From contig LWTM01000073.1 in assembly GCA_002101205.1 (NCBI GenBank), positions 1 to 64,000 on the forward strand: a stretch of DNA of 64,000 nucleotides, read 5' to 3'. Below, in pieces: positions 36,156 through 45,391 of the stretch (within the stretch, counting starts at the first letter, position 1; every line of letters starts with the position of its first letter). This stretch comes from Cycloclasticus sp. symbiont of Poecilosclerida sp. N (GTDB taxonomy: Bacteria; Pseudomonadota; Gammaproteobacteria; Methylococcales; Cycloclasticaceae). The position numbers and the translations under genes are program-made. The notes under the pieces are model-generated. The model had not been told where the DNA came from and searched no databases. It saw only the letters and a list, made by a program, of their open reading frames with translations.

Positions 36156-36868
36156 GTTACGGATTGTTTTTTTGATGGCTTTAAAACGCTTACTTTGTCC
36201 GAGTCAGTTGAAGGCTCGATCGTTTCAAGCTGTCCATCTTTAATGTGTAAATGGTGGTCAGCAATGTGCTTAACAGTATGCGTTTCATGGCTGCTGATGA
36301 TGATGGAAACACCTTCAGACTTAAGTCGTTGTAACAGCAAGCCGGTTTGTTGTTTAGCATCTGTATCCATGCTTGCAGTAGGCTCATCAAGCAACAATAA
36401 TTGTGGGGATAAAATCCTAGCGCGAGTGAGCGCAACGCGTTGTTTTTCGCCGCCAGATAATTCTTTTGCCGAACGGTGTGCAAGGTGTGATAAATCTGCC
36501 CACTGTAAAGCGTGCATCACCTTTTGACGTGCAACGGCTTTGCTTTCTCCTAAGCGATGTAAGCCGTAAGCGATATTATCGCTGACGCTTGCGTCGAATA
36601 AATAAGGTTGTTGGTGTAAATAAATAATGTCTTTTTGAATATAAGGCTTTGCTTGTTTCCAGCTCATGTCTAAGCCTTGGTAGTGAATATTTGCTGTGTT
36701 TGGTTTTAACAAACCACTGATTATTTTTAATAGAGTGGTTTTACCAGAGCCATTTCGCCCAGTTAATAACGTACATTGATGCGCTGCTACATCGAGCTGG
36801 TCGATGTTTAAAATCGATTTTCCAGACAAGGAAATTGTAATATTTTTGTACGTGATTAAATGACTCAT
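36152..36868 (-). CDS. tupC: tungstate-type ABC transporter, ATP-binding protein
   Basis: 238 aa; GRNGSGKTTLLK, LSGGEKQRVALTRA, LLLDEPTASMD; adjacent to tupB/tupA-like genes. Confidence 0.8.
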   Translation of the reverse strand: MSHLITYKNITISLSGKSILNIDQLDVAAHQCTLLTGRNGSGKTTLLKIISGLLKPNTANIHYQGLDMSWKQAKPYIQKDIIYLHQQPYLFDASVSDNIAYGLHRLGESKAVARQKVMHALQWADLSHLAHRSAKELSGGEKQRVALTRARILSPQLLLLDEPTASMDTDAKQQTGLLLQRLKSEGVSIIISSHETHTVKHIADHHLHIKDGQLETIEPSTDSDKVSVLKPSKKQSVT

Positions 36869-37566
36869 GTGCGTAACTCACCTTTGCCTTGAAAAACAGA
36901 AACACCTGCATTCAAACTTAAAGATAGCACGAGTAAGACCATACCAAGCGCAATGCCTTGAGCAAATTCACCTTTGCTGGTTTCTAATGCAATGGCCGTT
37001 GGGATGTTACGTGTGGAATGAAGGATATTGCCGCCGACCATCATGGAGCAACCGATTTCAGCAATCACGCGCCCAAATCCAGCAACAATGGCAGCGATTA
37101 ATCCAAACCTCACCTCATACATAAGGGTGGGGAAAGCGCGCCAAGGCGTTGCGCCGAGTGTAATGGCGGTTTCCCATGCGCGGCGGTCAGCCGCTTGAAA
37201 TGTTGCGTGTGCCATAGCCACCAGTAAGGGGAAACTAAGCATGATTTGCCCAATCACCATCGCCTTGCTGGTAAATAGAAGCCTTAAATCGCCAAGCGGC
37301 CCACTTCTTGATAACAATAAGTACAACGTTAAGCCGATGATGACAGCCGGTACGGACATGAATGTATTGAATAGGGAAATAAGTGTGCGGCGTAATGGAA
37401 ACTGAAAAAAGGCGAGAAAAAAAGCGATGATTAAAGCGACGGGCGTCGCGATGAGTATGGCGGAAAAAGAGACGCCAAAAGACAGTGAGATAATTTCCCA
37501 AATATCATTATTGCCGCTCAGCAATAATTCAAAAGCATTGGCGCTGGCTTGACCTAAATCATTCAT
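36865..37566 (-). CDS. tupB: tungstate-type ABC transporter, permease
   Basis: Start trimmed to MNDLGQASANAFELLL; ATPVALIIAFFLAFFQFPLRRTLISLFNTFMSVPAVIIGLTLYLLLSRSGPLG. Confidence 0.82.
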   Translation of the reverse strand: MNDLGQASANAFELLLSGNNDIWEIISLSFGVSFSAILIATPVALIIAFFLAFFQFPLRRTLISLFNTFMSVPAVIIGLTLYLLLSRSGPLGDLRLLFTSKAMVIGQIMLSFPLLVAMAHATFQAADRRAWETAITLGATPWRAFPTLMYEVRFGLIAAIVAGFGRVIAEIGCSMMVGGNILHSTRNIPTAIALETSKGEFAQGIALGMVLLVLSLSLNAGVSVFQGKGELRT

Positions 37567-38437
37567 CGGCAATAACGTCTTTAATCGCTGTTGGGTAAAA
37601 GAGGCGCTGGCCGTTTTTTTGGAAACCGTCAATCATGCGCTGCCCATTTAGCGAAGTAATCCATGCAATTAAGGACATTGCTTTTAAGTATTGGATATCC
37701 TTATGTAAAGCAGGGTTTACCGCAATAATGCCGTAAGGGTTTTTCAACAAAATGCCGCCATCATTTAAAACTTGTAGGGATAGTTTGTCTTGATAAGCAA
37801 TCCATGTGCCTCTGTCGGTTAGCGTGTATGCACCCAATTCACTCGCCATGAGCAACACTTTTCCCATACCTTGCCCCGCCTCTTTATGCCAATTAGCTTT
37901 TTCGTTGATGCCAGCGTGCTTCCATAAAGAGAGTTCTTTTTTATGGGTGCCTGAGTTATCGCCACGAGAAATAAAGGGGATTTGCTTAGTTGCAATTTTC
38001 TTTAATGCGCTAAGCGTGCTATTTTCGTTTTTGATAGCGGCTGGGTTATTTTGTGGGCCTACAATAACAAAATCATTTTCCATGACATCGCGACGGTTAA
38101 CGCCAAAGCCTTCAGCAATAAAAACATCTTCTGCTTGCCTCGCGTGAACCATCACCACGTCAGCGTCACCATTGCGTGCGATTTGAAGCGCTTTACCCGT
38201 GCCGACAGCAATAACATCAACGCGAATTCCAGTTTGTTTTGTAAAAGCGGGTAATAACTCGGCTAAAAGTCCGGAGTTTTCGGTGCTTGTCGTTGTCGCT
38301 AAGCGTAAGGGTTCGCTTGCCTGCGCACAAAGGCTGAAGAATAGAATACTAAGTGCGCTGATATAAGTTGTTGGGTTCAATGAGAGGGCCGTTTTGCCTA
38401 AAAAAATCATGTTAACGTTGAGTTGGGTTGCGAGCAA
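37559..38437 (-). CDS. tupA: tungstate-type ABC transporter, substrate-binding protein
   Basis: 292 aa; signal peptide then LRLATTTSTENSGLLAELLPAFTKQTGIRVDVIAVGTGKAL; MENDFVIVGPQNNPA. Confidence 0.82.
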   Translation of the reverse strand: MLATQLNVNMIFLGKTALSLNPTTYISALSILFFSLCAQASEPLRLATTTSTENSGLLAELLPAFTKQTGIRVDVIAVGTGKALQIARNGDADVVMVHARQAEDVFIAEGFGVNRRDVMENDFVIVGPQNNPAAIKNENSTLSALKKIATKQIPFISRGDNSGTHKKELSLWKHAGINEKANWHKEAGQGMGKVLLMASELGAYTLTDRGTWIAYQDKLSLQVLNDGGILLKNPYGIIAVNPALHKDIQYLKAMSLIAWITSLNGQRMIDGFQKNGQRLFYPTAIKDVIADE

Positions 38438-38507
38438 GTAAATGCGTTGGTTTTATTGGCTGAAACTGGTACTCTTTTAGTAGATTAAAATTCAATAGGA
38501 GTGGGCA

Positions 38508-39500
38508 GTGTCTGATACATTCAATGCAATCGTCGCGACAGAAGTGGACGGCAAGACCAAAGGTCAATTACAACAACTAACACTGTCTGATTTGCCAGAC
38601 GAAGACGTTTTAATAGACGTGTCATACTCTTCTTTGAATTTTAAAGATGGCTTGGCTGTTTCAGGCAAAGGGAAAATTTGCAAACGCCTACCGATGGTTT
38701 GCGGTATTGATTTGGCTGGAACAGTGATTGAATCATCGTCTGATAAATTTGCCGCGGGTGATTTGGTGCTTGTTAATGGCTATGGCTTGAGTGAAAAACA
38801 TTGGGGCGGCTACAGTCAAAAGCAACGAATTAACTCGAACTTCCTCGTTAAAGTGCCTGATGCGTTTAGCTTGAAAGACACTATGGCGATTGGCACGGCG
38901 GGTTATACTGCGATGCTGTCGGTACTTATGTTGGAGCGCCAAGGCGTAAAGCCGTCTGATGGTGAAGTACTAGTAACGGGTGCGGCTGGCGGGGTTGGCT
39001 CCGTCGCGGTTACGTTACTTGCTCAGTTGGGTCATAACGTTATCGCCTCTACAGGGCGACCTGAAGCGCATGCGTTTTTATCTGAATTAGGCGCAAGTGG
39101 TTTTATTGACCGTGCAGACTCGTCTAAAAAAGGTGCGCCGCTTGCTGCTGAAAGATGGGCTGGTGTTGTTGATACCGTGGGTTCGCAGACACTGGCCAAT
39201 GCAATTGCACAAACAAAAAGAGACGGTTGCGTTGCCGCTTGTGGCTTAGCGGGTGGTATCGATTTACCCTCTACAGTCTTCCCGTTTATTTTGCGCGGTG
39301 TTATTTTAGCGGGGATTGACTCGGTTATGGCAAGTATGGAGCTTCGGCTTGAAGCTTGGAGCAGGCTTGCGTCAGATTTATCAAAAGACAACATCAACGA
39401 GATTAGCCGACTAGAACCGATGTCGAATTTACCTGAGTTAGCTGAGCAAATTGTGGCGGGTAGGGTCCGCGGCCGTGTGGTTATTGATGTCAATGCGTGA
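38508..39500 (+). CDS. YhdH/AcuI-type NADPH quinone oxidoreductase / acryloyl-CoA reductase
   Basis: 330 aa MDR protein; SSLNFKDGLAVSGKGKI, VTGAAGGVGSVAVTLLAQLGHNVIASTGR. Confidence 0.88.
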   Translation: MSDTFNAIVATEVDGKTKGQLQQLTLSDLPDEDVLIDVSYSSLNFKDGLAVSGKGKICKRLPMVCGIDLAGTVIESSSDKFAAGDLVLVNGYGLSEKHWGGYSQKQRINSNFLVKVPDAFSLKDTMAIGTAGYTAMLSVLMLERQGVKPSDGEVLVTGAAGGVGSVAVTLLAQLGHNVIASTGRPEAHAFLSELGASGFIDRADSSKKGAPLAAERWAGVVDTVGSQTLANAIAQTKRDGCVAACGLAGGIDLPSTVFPFILRGVILAGIDSVMASMELRLEAWSRLASDLSKDNINEISRLEPMSNLPELAEQIVAGRVRGRVVIDVNA

Positions 39501-39835
39501 GTATTAACGAGCGACATAAAAGAATTTGGGCGGTTGTTAAAAGCATACCCACAGGTTTTGTTTTAACGTATGGGGAGGTGGCTCGATTTGCGGGCTATCC
39601 GCGCGGTGCTAGAATGATTGGGTCGGCATTAGGCACCGCACCAGACGAATGTAATCTACCCTGGCATCGGATTATAAATTCGCAAGGAAAGATATCTTTT
39701 CCTGCAGGTAGTGATAAGGCACTACTGCAAAAAAAACGTTTGGAAGAGGAAGGAATTGTTTTCTTAGCAGGCGCTGTTAATTTACAACAATATGCGTGGC
39801 AGGGAAATCTAGACAGTGAGTTGTGGCAGATGTAA
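39497..39835 (+). CDS. alkyltransferase-like (ATL) protein, MGMT family
   Basis: 112 aa; GFVLTYGEVARFAGYPRGARMIGSAL; active-site motif is PWHR instead of PCHR. Confidence 0.88.
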   Translation: MSINERHKRIWAVVKSIPTGFVLTYGEVARFAGYPRGARMIGSALGTAPDECNLPWHRIINSQGKISFPAGSDKALLQKKRLEEEGIVFLAGAVNLQQYAWQGNLDSELWQM

Positions 39836-40049
39836 GTTTTGTCATGCTGTGTTTTAGTTTTTTGAAGCGGTTTTTCTGTGGAAATAGCAAAATAACAAAT
39901 ATCTCCTATACTTTCTTGATGTCCCACTATCTAGTGGTAGCTACGTATAAAGGAACAGCAATATTTTCTGATATTGCGAATGGTATTATGACCGAGCACG
40001 CTTTTTAGCTAGGCGATGCATTTGCCTAGCAGGTTAATCGTTATTTTAG

Positions 40050-40235
40050 ACAGTTGAGTGTTTGATACGCAAACTAGCGCCTTTTAATGTGGTAGGTATC
40101 GGTGACCTAGGAAGCGATTTATTTGGCAACGGCATATTGTTGTCGCAGAAGATTCGTTTGCTCGGTGCGTTTAACCATACGCGTATTTTTCTTGACCTAG
40201 AGCCTGATCCGGTGAAAAGCTTTAAAGAACAGTAA
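40050..40235 (+). pseudogene. NAD-specific glutamate dehydrogenase (GDH2-type) fragment
   Basis: Frame TVECLIRKLAPFNVVGIGDLGSDLFGNGILLSQKIRLLGAFNHTRIFLDLEPDPVKSFKEQ* resembles GIGDMSGDVFGNGMLLS..I.LVAAFNH.HIFLDP.PD..KSF.ER of large NAD-GDHs; no start, stops on both sides. Confidence 0.7.
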
Positions 40236-40245
40236 ACAACCAGTA

Positions 40246-41058
40246 TTAAATAGACTGCTTGATTAACCAAGCATTTATTGCGTCTGCACTCTCTTGCCAA
40301 TGGGAATCGAGCATTATCGCATGGCCGGTGTTTTCCATATTAATGTAATCGGCATGATAGGCTCTTGCTGTTTTCTCAATTTGCTCAGGTCTAAAAAATG
40401 TATCTTCATTGGCACCTAAATATAATAGAGGGAGCTTGTGAGGGTTTTTCTTAGTGGGTAGGCCAAGCCAGAGTGTATCTAGCAACACTTTAGGTGAGCT
40501 CGGTTGCATTTCAGTGCAATAGCGAATCACAACATCATCGTCGACAGGGCCGGAGAAAACGGATTTTCGAGTGACGTCCACAGGCGAAAACCATGTACCA
40601 AACAACTGACTAAGATTTTTTTGTATGAAAAAGGTTGGGTTGATGAATAAGTCCATAATAGAGGGTATTAAGCCGTCAACAGGTACAGAGGCCATCAAAA
40701 TACAAGCGGGCGCCTTATTGGTCTCGATGTATTTTTGAATGACTAAGCCACCAAGGGAGTGACCGACAAGGATGGGCGTTTCTCCAATTTCATGAATAAT
40801 CCGTTCAATATCATTGATGTAGTCGGCAATACTGTTAGTAGACAGATGTTCTTGTCCGCCGCTTCGACCATGCCCACGCAAATCAACGGCATAACTCGGG
40901 TGGCCTAATTCGACAAAGTAGGGCATAAACTTTTCATCCCAGCACCAGCCTGACATGTTCGCGCCATGGATAAATAAGATAGGTGGACGAGTTGCTTTGA
41001 GCGGTAAGCGCTCAATCACATTTAAGCTCGGGTTCTCGGCTGTTCGTTTAATTTTCAT
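40246..41058 (-). CDS. alpha/beta hydrolase
   Basis: 270 aa; LFIHGANMSGWCWDE, VGHSLGG nucleophile elbow, NTGHAIM. Confidence 0.85.
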   Translation of the reverse strand: MKIKRTAENPSLNVIERLPLKATRPPILFIHGANMSGWCWDEKFMPYFVELGHPSYAVDLRGHGRSGGQEHLSTNSIADYINDIERIIHEIGETPILVGHSLGGLVIQKYIETNKAPACILMASVPVDGLIPSIMDLFINPTFFIQKNLSQLFGTWFSPVDVTRKSVFSGPVDDDVVIRYCTEMQPSSPKVLLDTLWLGLPTKKNPHKLPLLYLGANEDTFFRPEQIEKTARAYHADYINMENTGHAIMLDSHWQESADAINAWLIKQSI

Positions 41059-41233
41059 TTTTGGTTATGACAAGTTAAGCATAGATATTATCATTCTAAG
41101 GTATTGTTAAGATTATAAAAACAAGTATACGAACCGTTTCCGCATTTCAGAGAACTTATTCGGTGCTTTTCTATCGACTTAAACGCCAGTTAAATAGCTA
41201 AATTAGCGGCGATTAGATCTCGAATAGTCATTT

Positions 41234-41472
41234 TTTGTGAGCAAGAATTTTCGTCTCTAGCAGGACAAATTGAAGTTGATGAAAGCTCCTTTCGGGCAAG
41301 ACGTGTAAAAGGTAGGCGAGGCCGTGGAGCAAGAGGGGAAACGATGGTTTTTGAGCTACGTAAAAGAGAAGGTAAGGTTTATACTGAGATAGCCCCAAAC
41401 TGCTCAGAATCAACGTTACAGCGGGCCATGCGGAGAAAGTCCGGTATCAATAGCGTTACTGATTGGCGTTAA
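41234..41472 (+). pseudogene. IS1595-family (IS1016-like) transposase fragment
   Basis: Frame CEQEFSSLAGQIEVDESSFRARRVKGRRGRGARGETMVFELRKREGKVYTEIAPNCSESTLQ resembles the DDE-region N-half of IS1016/IS1595 transposases. Confidence 0.7.
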
Positions 41473-41684
41473 ATATTCGTAAAGGTGCAAAATTTATAAC
41501 GCGGTATGGTTTGTCTGAAACAAACTATATAGGATAGGCTCGCCGTGTTGCATAGAAAACTCAAGAAACGATCAAAACCAACTTAAATTAAGGACATAAT
41601 CACATGTTTATGCAGAAAATATAGAACATAAAACAAAAACACATGTTTAACGATAAAATTGAGATGTTATGCTGAGGGCTCGAG

Positions 41685-42857
41685 ATGATAAAAAGTTTAA
41701 AAATATACGCTTCAGTTTGTCTGTTGAGTGTCGCTTTTTCGGCTTGTGTGCAGGCACAAAATGTGAATGTAAAAATTGCGCTGCTCACAGAAAAACTACC
41801 GGTATCACCTGCGCTGTCGAACCTTGATCCAATACTGACGGATCAAGGTATCCAAGGCGCGACGCTTGGCATTAAAGATAATAATACAACGGGGCAATTT
41901 ACGGGGCATCACTATGCTTTAAAGCACCTTGAGGTTCCAGTGGGTGGTGATGTGGCGAAAGCCTTCAATAGTTTGGTGGTGAAAGACCATAAATTCATTC
42001 TTGTTGATGTCTCTGCCGCCACGTTAGGGCGCTTATCCGAGCTTGAAACGGCTAAGGGTGTGCTTTTATTTAATGTGTCGGCTACCGGTGAGGCGCTAAG
42101 AAACGAAGATTGTGCTGCGAATACTTTCCATATGATACCCAGTGACGTGATGCAAGCGGATGCGCTTGCGCAGTTTATGCTTAAAAAACGTTGGAAGAAA
42201 TGGTTATTAGTTGAAGGCACGGATGCAAAAGACACTAATTTCGCTACAGCAATCAAACGATCAGCTAAACGCTTTGGCCTTAAAATCATCGAAGAAAAAA
42301 AATGGGCGTTTGAGCATGATGCACGAAGAACGGCGCAAGCTGAGATTCCTGTTTTTACTCAAGGCGCGGATTACGATGTGGTAGTGGTTGCCGACGTGAA
42401 AGGTTTGTTTGGCGAATATTTATCGATGAACACATGGTTGCCTCGTCCGATTATTGGCACGCAAGGTTTAGTGCCAAGAGCGTGGCACAGAACGCATGAG
42501 CGCTGGGGTGCAGTGCAAATGCAAAACCGTTTCTATGCGCAAGCTGGTCGTTGGATGAATGATGTTGATTATGCGTCTTGGTTAGCCGTCCGTGCAGTGG
42601 GTGAGGCGGTAACGCGGTCTAAAAGTTTGGGCCCCGCCAAGATTAAAGAATTTATGCTCAGTGATGACTTCAGTTTGGCGGGATTTAAAGGTGTTAAATT
42701 AACCTTCAGAAATTGGAATCAGCAGTTAAGGCAGCCGGTTTTACTCGCTACAGCGCGTTCGATTGTATCGGTCATGCCGCATAAAGAGTTTTTACATCCG
42801 CGTACTTATTTAGACACACTAGGTTATGATAAGCCAGAATCCAATTGCCACTTTTAA
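41685..42857 (+). CDS. ABC transporter substrate-binding protein, PQQ-dependent-catabolism-associated type
   Basis: 390 aa; signal peptide, periplasmic-binding fold (VKIALLTEKLP..., KKWLLVEGTDAKD); first gene of a four-gene cluster. Confidence 0.75.
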   Translation: MIKSLKIYASVCLLSVAFSACVQAQNVNVKIALLTEKLPVSPALSNLDPILTDQGIQGATLGIKDNNTTGQFTGHHYALKHLEVPVGGDVAKAFNSLVVKDHKFILVDVSAATLGRLSELETAKGVLLFNVSATGEALRNEDCAANTFHMIPSDVMQADALAQFMLKKRWKKWLLVEGTDAKDTNFATAIKRSAKRFGLKIIEEKKWAFEHDARRTAQAEIPVFTQGADYDVVVVADVKGLFGEYLSMNTWLPRPIIGTQGLVPRAWHRTHERWGAVQMQNRFYAQAGRWMNDVDYASWLAVRAVGEAVTRSKSLGPAKIKEFMLSDDFSLAGFKGVKLTFRNWNQQLRQPVLLATARSIVSVMPHKEFLHPRTYLDTLGYDKPESNCHF

Positions 42858-42872
42858 ACCGAGTGAAATCGT

Positions 42873-43832
42873 ATGATAAATAAAATATGCCTTGCTTTTT
42901 CTTTGCTTTTTTTCTCAGCAATCAGTGTGGCTGACACGCTGTACATTACGCTTGAAAAAGATAATGCACTAGCGGTTGTTGATGGTGAAACAGGCAAACT
43001 ATTAAAAACAAAGAAGCTTGGGCAACGCCCGCGTGGTTTGGCGTTCAGTAAAGACCAAAGCCTGTTGTACGTTGCGGCCAGTGATGATGACACGATTCAA
43101 ATTTTAGATGCCGTTAGCTTGAATATTATTGGTGAACTGCCATCAGGTGAAGACCCTGAGATGTTTAAAATTCACCCGAACGGGCGGTTGTTGTACGTTT
43201 CAAATGAAGACGATAATATTGTGACGGTGATTGATTTGGAGAAAAAATCTGTTGTAGCAGAGATTTCCGTAGGCGTAGAGCCCGAAGGTATCGCGATTAG
43301 CCAAGATGGAAAATGGGTGGTTAACACCTCTGAAACAACCAATATGGTTCACTGGATTGACCCGCTAGAGCAAAGCATAAAAGAAAATACCTTGGTAGAC
43401 TCAAGACCTAGAGCGGCTGAATTCTCAGTAGATAATAGCGTCTTATTTGTAACATCTGAGATTGCAGGTTCATTGTCTCGTATTGATGTGGCGACTAAGC
43501 AAATCACAGGCAAGTTGCATTTTAAAGTGCCGGGTGTAGATAAGGAATTAATTCAGCCCGTCGGCGTGCTTGCTCATCCCAACAATAAAGTCCTATTTGT
43601 TGCTCTAGGGCCGGCTAATCGCGTAGCGGTAGTGGATATTCAATCAATGGAAGTAACGAAGTACTTATTGGTTGGGCAACGTGTTTGGAACTTGGCTTTT
43701 TCACCAGACTTGACGCGTCTTTACACAACCAATGGCGTGAGCAACGATATTTCTATTATCGATGTGGATGCCTTAAAAGTAACGAGGTCAGTTCGCGTTG
43801 GGCATTATCCGTGGGGCATCGCAGTTAAGTAA
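42873..43832 (+). CDS. YVTN-type beta-propeller protein (PQQ/ABC-associated)
   Basis: 319 aa; signal peptide; repeats such as LYVSNEDDNIVTVIDLEKKSVVAEISVGVEPEGIAIS. Confidence 0.85.
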   Translation: MINKICLAFSLLFFSAISVADTLYITLEKDNALAVVDGETGKLLKTKKLGQRPRGLAFSKDQSLLYVAASDDDTIQILDAVSLNIIGELPSGEDPEMFKIHPNGRLLYVSNEDDNIVTVIDLEKKSVVAEISVGVEPEGIAISQDGKWVVNTSETTNMVHWIDPLEQSIKENTLVDSRPRAAEFSVDNSVLFVTSEIAGSLSRIDVATKQITGKLHFKVPGVDKELIQPVGVLAHPNNKVLFVALGPANRVAVVDIQSMEVTKYLLVGQRVWNLAFSPDLTRLYTTNGVSNDISIIDVDALKVTRSVRVGHYPWGIAVK

Positions 43833-44566
43833 TGAGAGATTCTCTAGCGGTCAAAACACTCAGTTATGCATACGGAAAAAAGGCTACCTTAAGCAATATT
43901 AGTTTTTCAATTGCAATGGGCCAGTGCGCGATTTTATTGGGGCCTAATGGGGCTGGTAAATCGACCTTATTTTCATTGATTACCCATTTGTATAACAGTC
44001 GTGACGGGCAAATTTTAATTAACGGTTTTGATGTAAAAAGACAATCGTATGCCGCGTTAGCCAATTTAGGTGTTGTGTTTCAACAAACAACGTTAGATAT
44101 GGATTTAAACGTACTACAAAACTTACGTTATCACGCTGCTTTGCACGGCATGATTCGAAAGCAAGCGGATGCTTGTATACAAGAAGAATTAGAGCGCCAA
44201 GGTATGTGGGCGCGTCGAGGGGAAAAGGTAAGGCAACTAAACGGTGGGCATCGCCGGCGAGTAGAAATCGCCAGAGCTTTATTGCACAATCCCTCGTTAT
44301 TATTATTAGATGAGCCGACAGTAGGTTTAGACGTTCCAAGCCGCAAAAGTATTGTTGAATACGTGCATTCATTGTGCGAAAGCGATGGGTTGTCAGTCCT
44401 TTGGGCAACACATTTAATCGATGAAATATACCCATCAGATCAGCTTATTGTTTTGCATCAAGGAGAGATAAAAGCAAACGGCTCAGTGACTAGTGTTTGT
44501 AATGGCGATTCCGTTGATGCTATTTCGCAAACTTTTCAGCAGTTAACGCAGGCTAATGAGTCATGA
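43832..44566 (+). CDS. ABC transporter ATP-binding protein
   Basis: 244 aa; GPNGAGKSTLFSLI, LNGGHRRRVEIARALLHNPSLLLLDEPTVGLD. Confidence 0.9.
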   Translation: MRDSLAVKTLSYAYGKKATLSNISFSIAMGQCAILLGPNGAGKSTLFSLITHLYNSRDGQILINGFDVKRQSYAALANLGVVFQQTTLDMDLNVLQNLRYHAALHGMIRKQADACIQEELERQGMWARRGEKVRQLNGGHRRRVEIARALLHNPSLLLLDEPTVGLDVPSRKSIVEYVHSLCESDGLSVLWATHLIDEIYPSDQLIVLHQGEIKANGSVTSVCNGDSVDAISQTFQQLTQANES

Positions 44567-45372
44567 AACCGGGTCATGCTATTATTGCTTTAAACGGCAT
44601 TATAAAACGTGAATTGTGGCGTTTTATAAAACAACGAGAACGCTTTGCCGCGGCGCTAGTTCGTCCATTAGTTTGGCTATTTGTGTTCGCCGCAGGTTTT
44701 CGTTCCACGCTGGGCATTGCGATTATTCCGCCATATGAAACTTATATTCTCTATGAGGTTTATATTGCTGCCGGATTAATCGGCATGATTCAACTGTTCA
44801 ACGGTATGCAAAGCTCCTTATCGATGGTGTATGACCGTGAAATGGGTAGTATGAAAACGCTCTTAGTTAGCCCGTTACCGCGCTGGTTTTTACTGACAGG
44901 GAAACTATTAGCAGGGACATCGGTGTCTATTCTTCAGGCGTACGTGTTTTTAGCGGTCGCTTGGTTTTATGATATCCAAGCGCCATGGCTAGGTTATGTC
45001 ATGCTATTTCCAGCATTGGTGTTAGCGGGGCTTATGCTGGGTGCGTTAGGCATGTTGTTATCCTCCTTTATTAAACAGCTAGAGAATTTTGCAGGGGTGA
45101 TGAATTTCGTGATTTTCCCGATGTTTTTTATGTCGACAGCCTTGTATCCCCTATGGAAAATTCAAGAATCCAGCGAGTTGTTATATACCTTGGCAAGCTA
45201 CAATCCTTTTTCACAAGCAGTTGAACTGATCCGTTTTGCTTTGTATGGGCAGTTTAATCTGTATGCCTGTGGTTACACATTAACCGCTTTTATTATCTTT
45301 ATGACAGTGGCGGTATGGGGTTACAACCCATCGAAAGGAATGATGGTTAAAAAGGGCAGTGGGGCGCACTGA
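44563..45372 (+). CDS. ABC-2 type transporter permease
   Basis: 269 aa polytopic protein; overlaps the ATPase gene by 4 nt. Confidence 0.87.
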   Translation: MKPGHAIIALNGIIKRELWRFIKQRERFAAALVRPLVWLFVFAAGFRSTLGIAIIPPYETYILYEVYIAAGLIGMIQLFNGMQSSLSMVYDREMGSMKTLLVSPLPRWFLLTGKLLAGTSVSILQAYVFLAVAWFYDIQAPWLGYVMLFPALVLAGLMLGALGMLLSSFIKQLENFAGVMNFVIFPMFFMSTALYPLWKIQESSELLYTLASYNPFSQAVELIRFALYGQFNLYACGYTLTAFIIFMTVAVWGYNPSKGMMVKKGSGAH

Positions 45373-45391
45373 TGGTAAAATCCTCTTTAAT

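Noticed and set aside
40008-40030. Hairpin GCTAGGC-GATGCATTT-GCCTAGC as a terminator
   Set aside because: Seven-bp stem without a following T-run; too weak to call.
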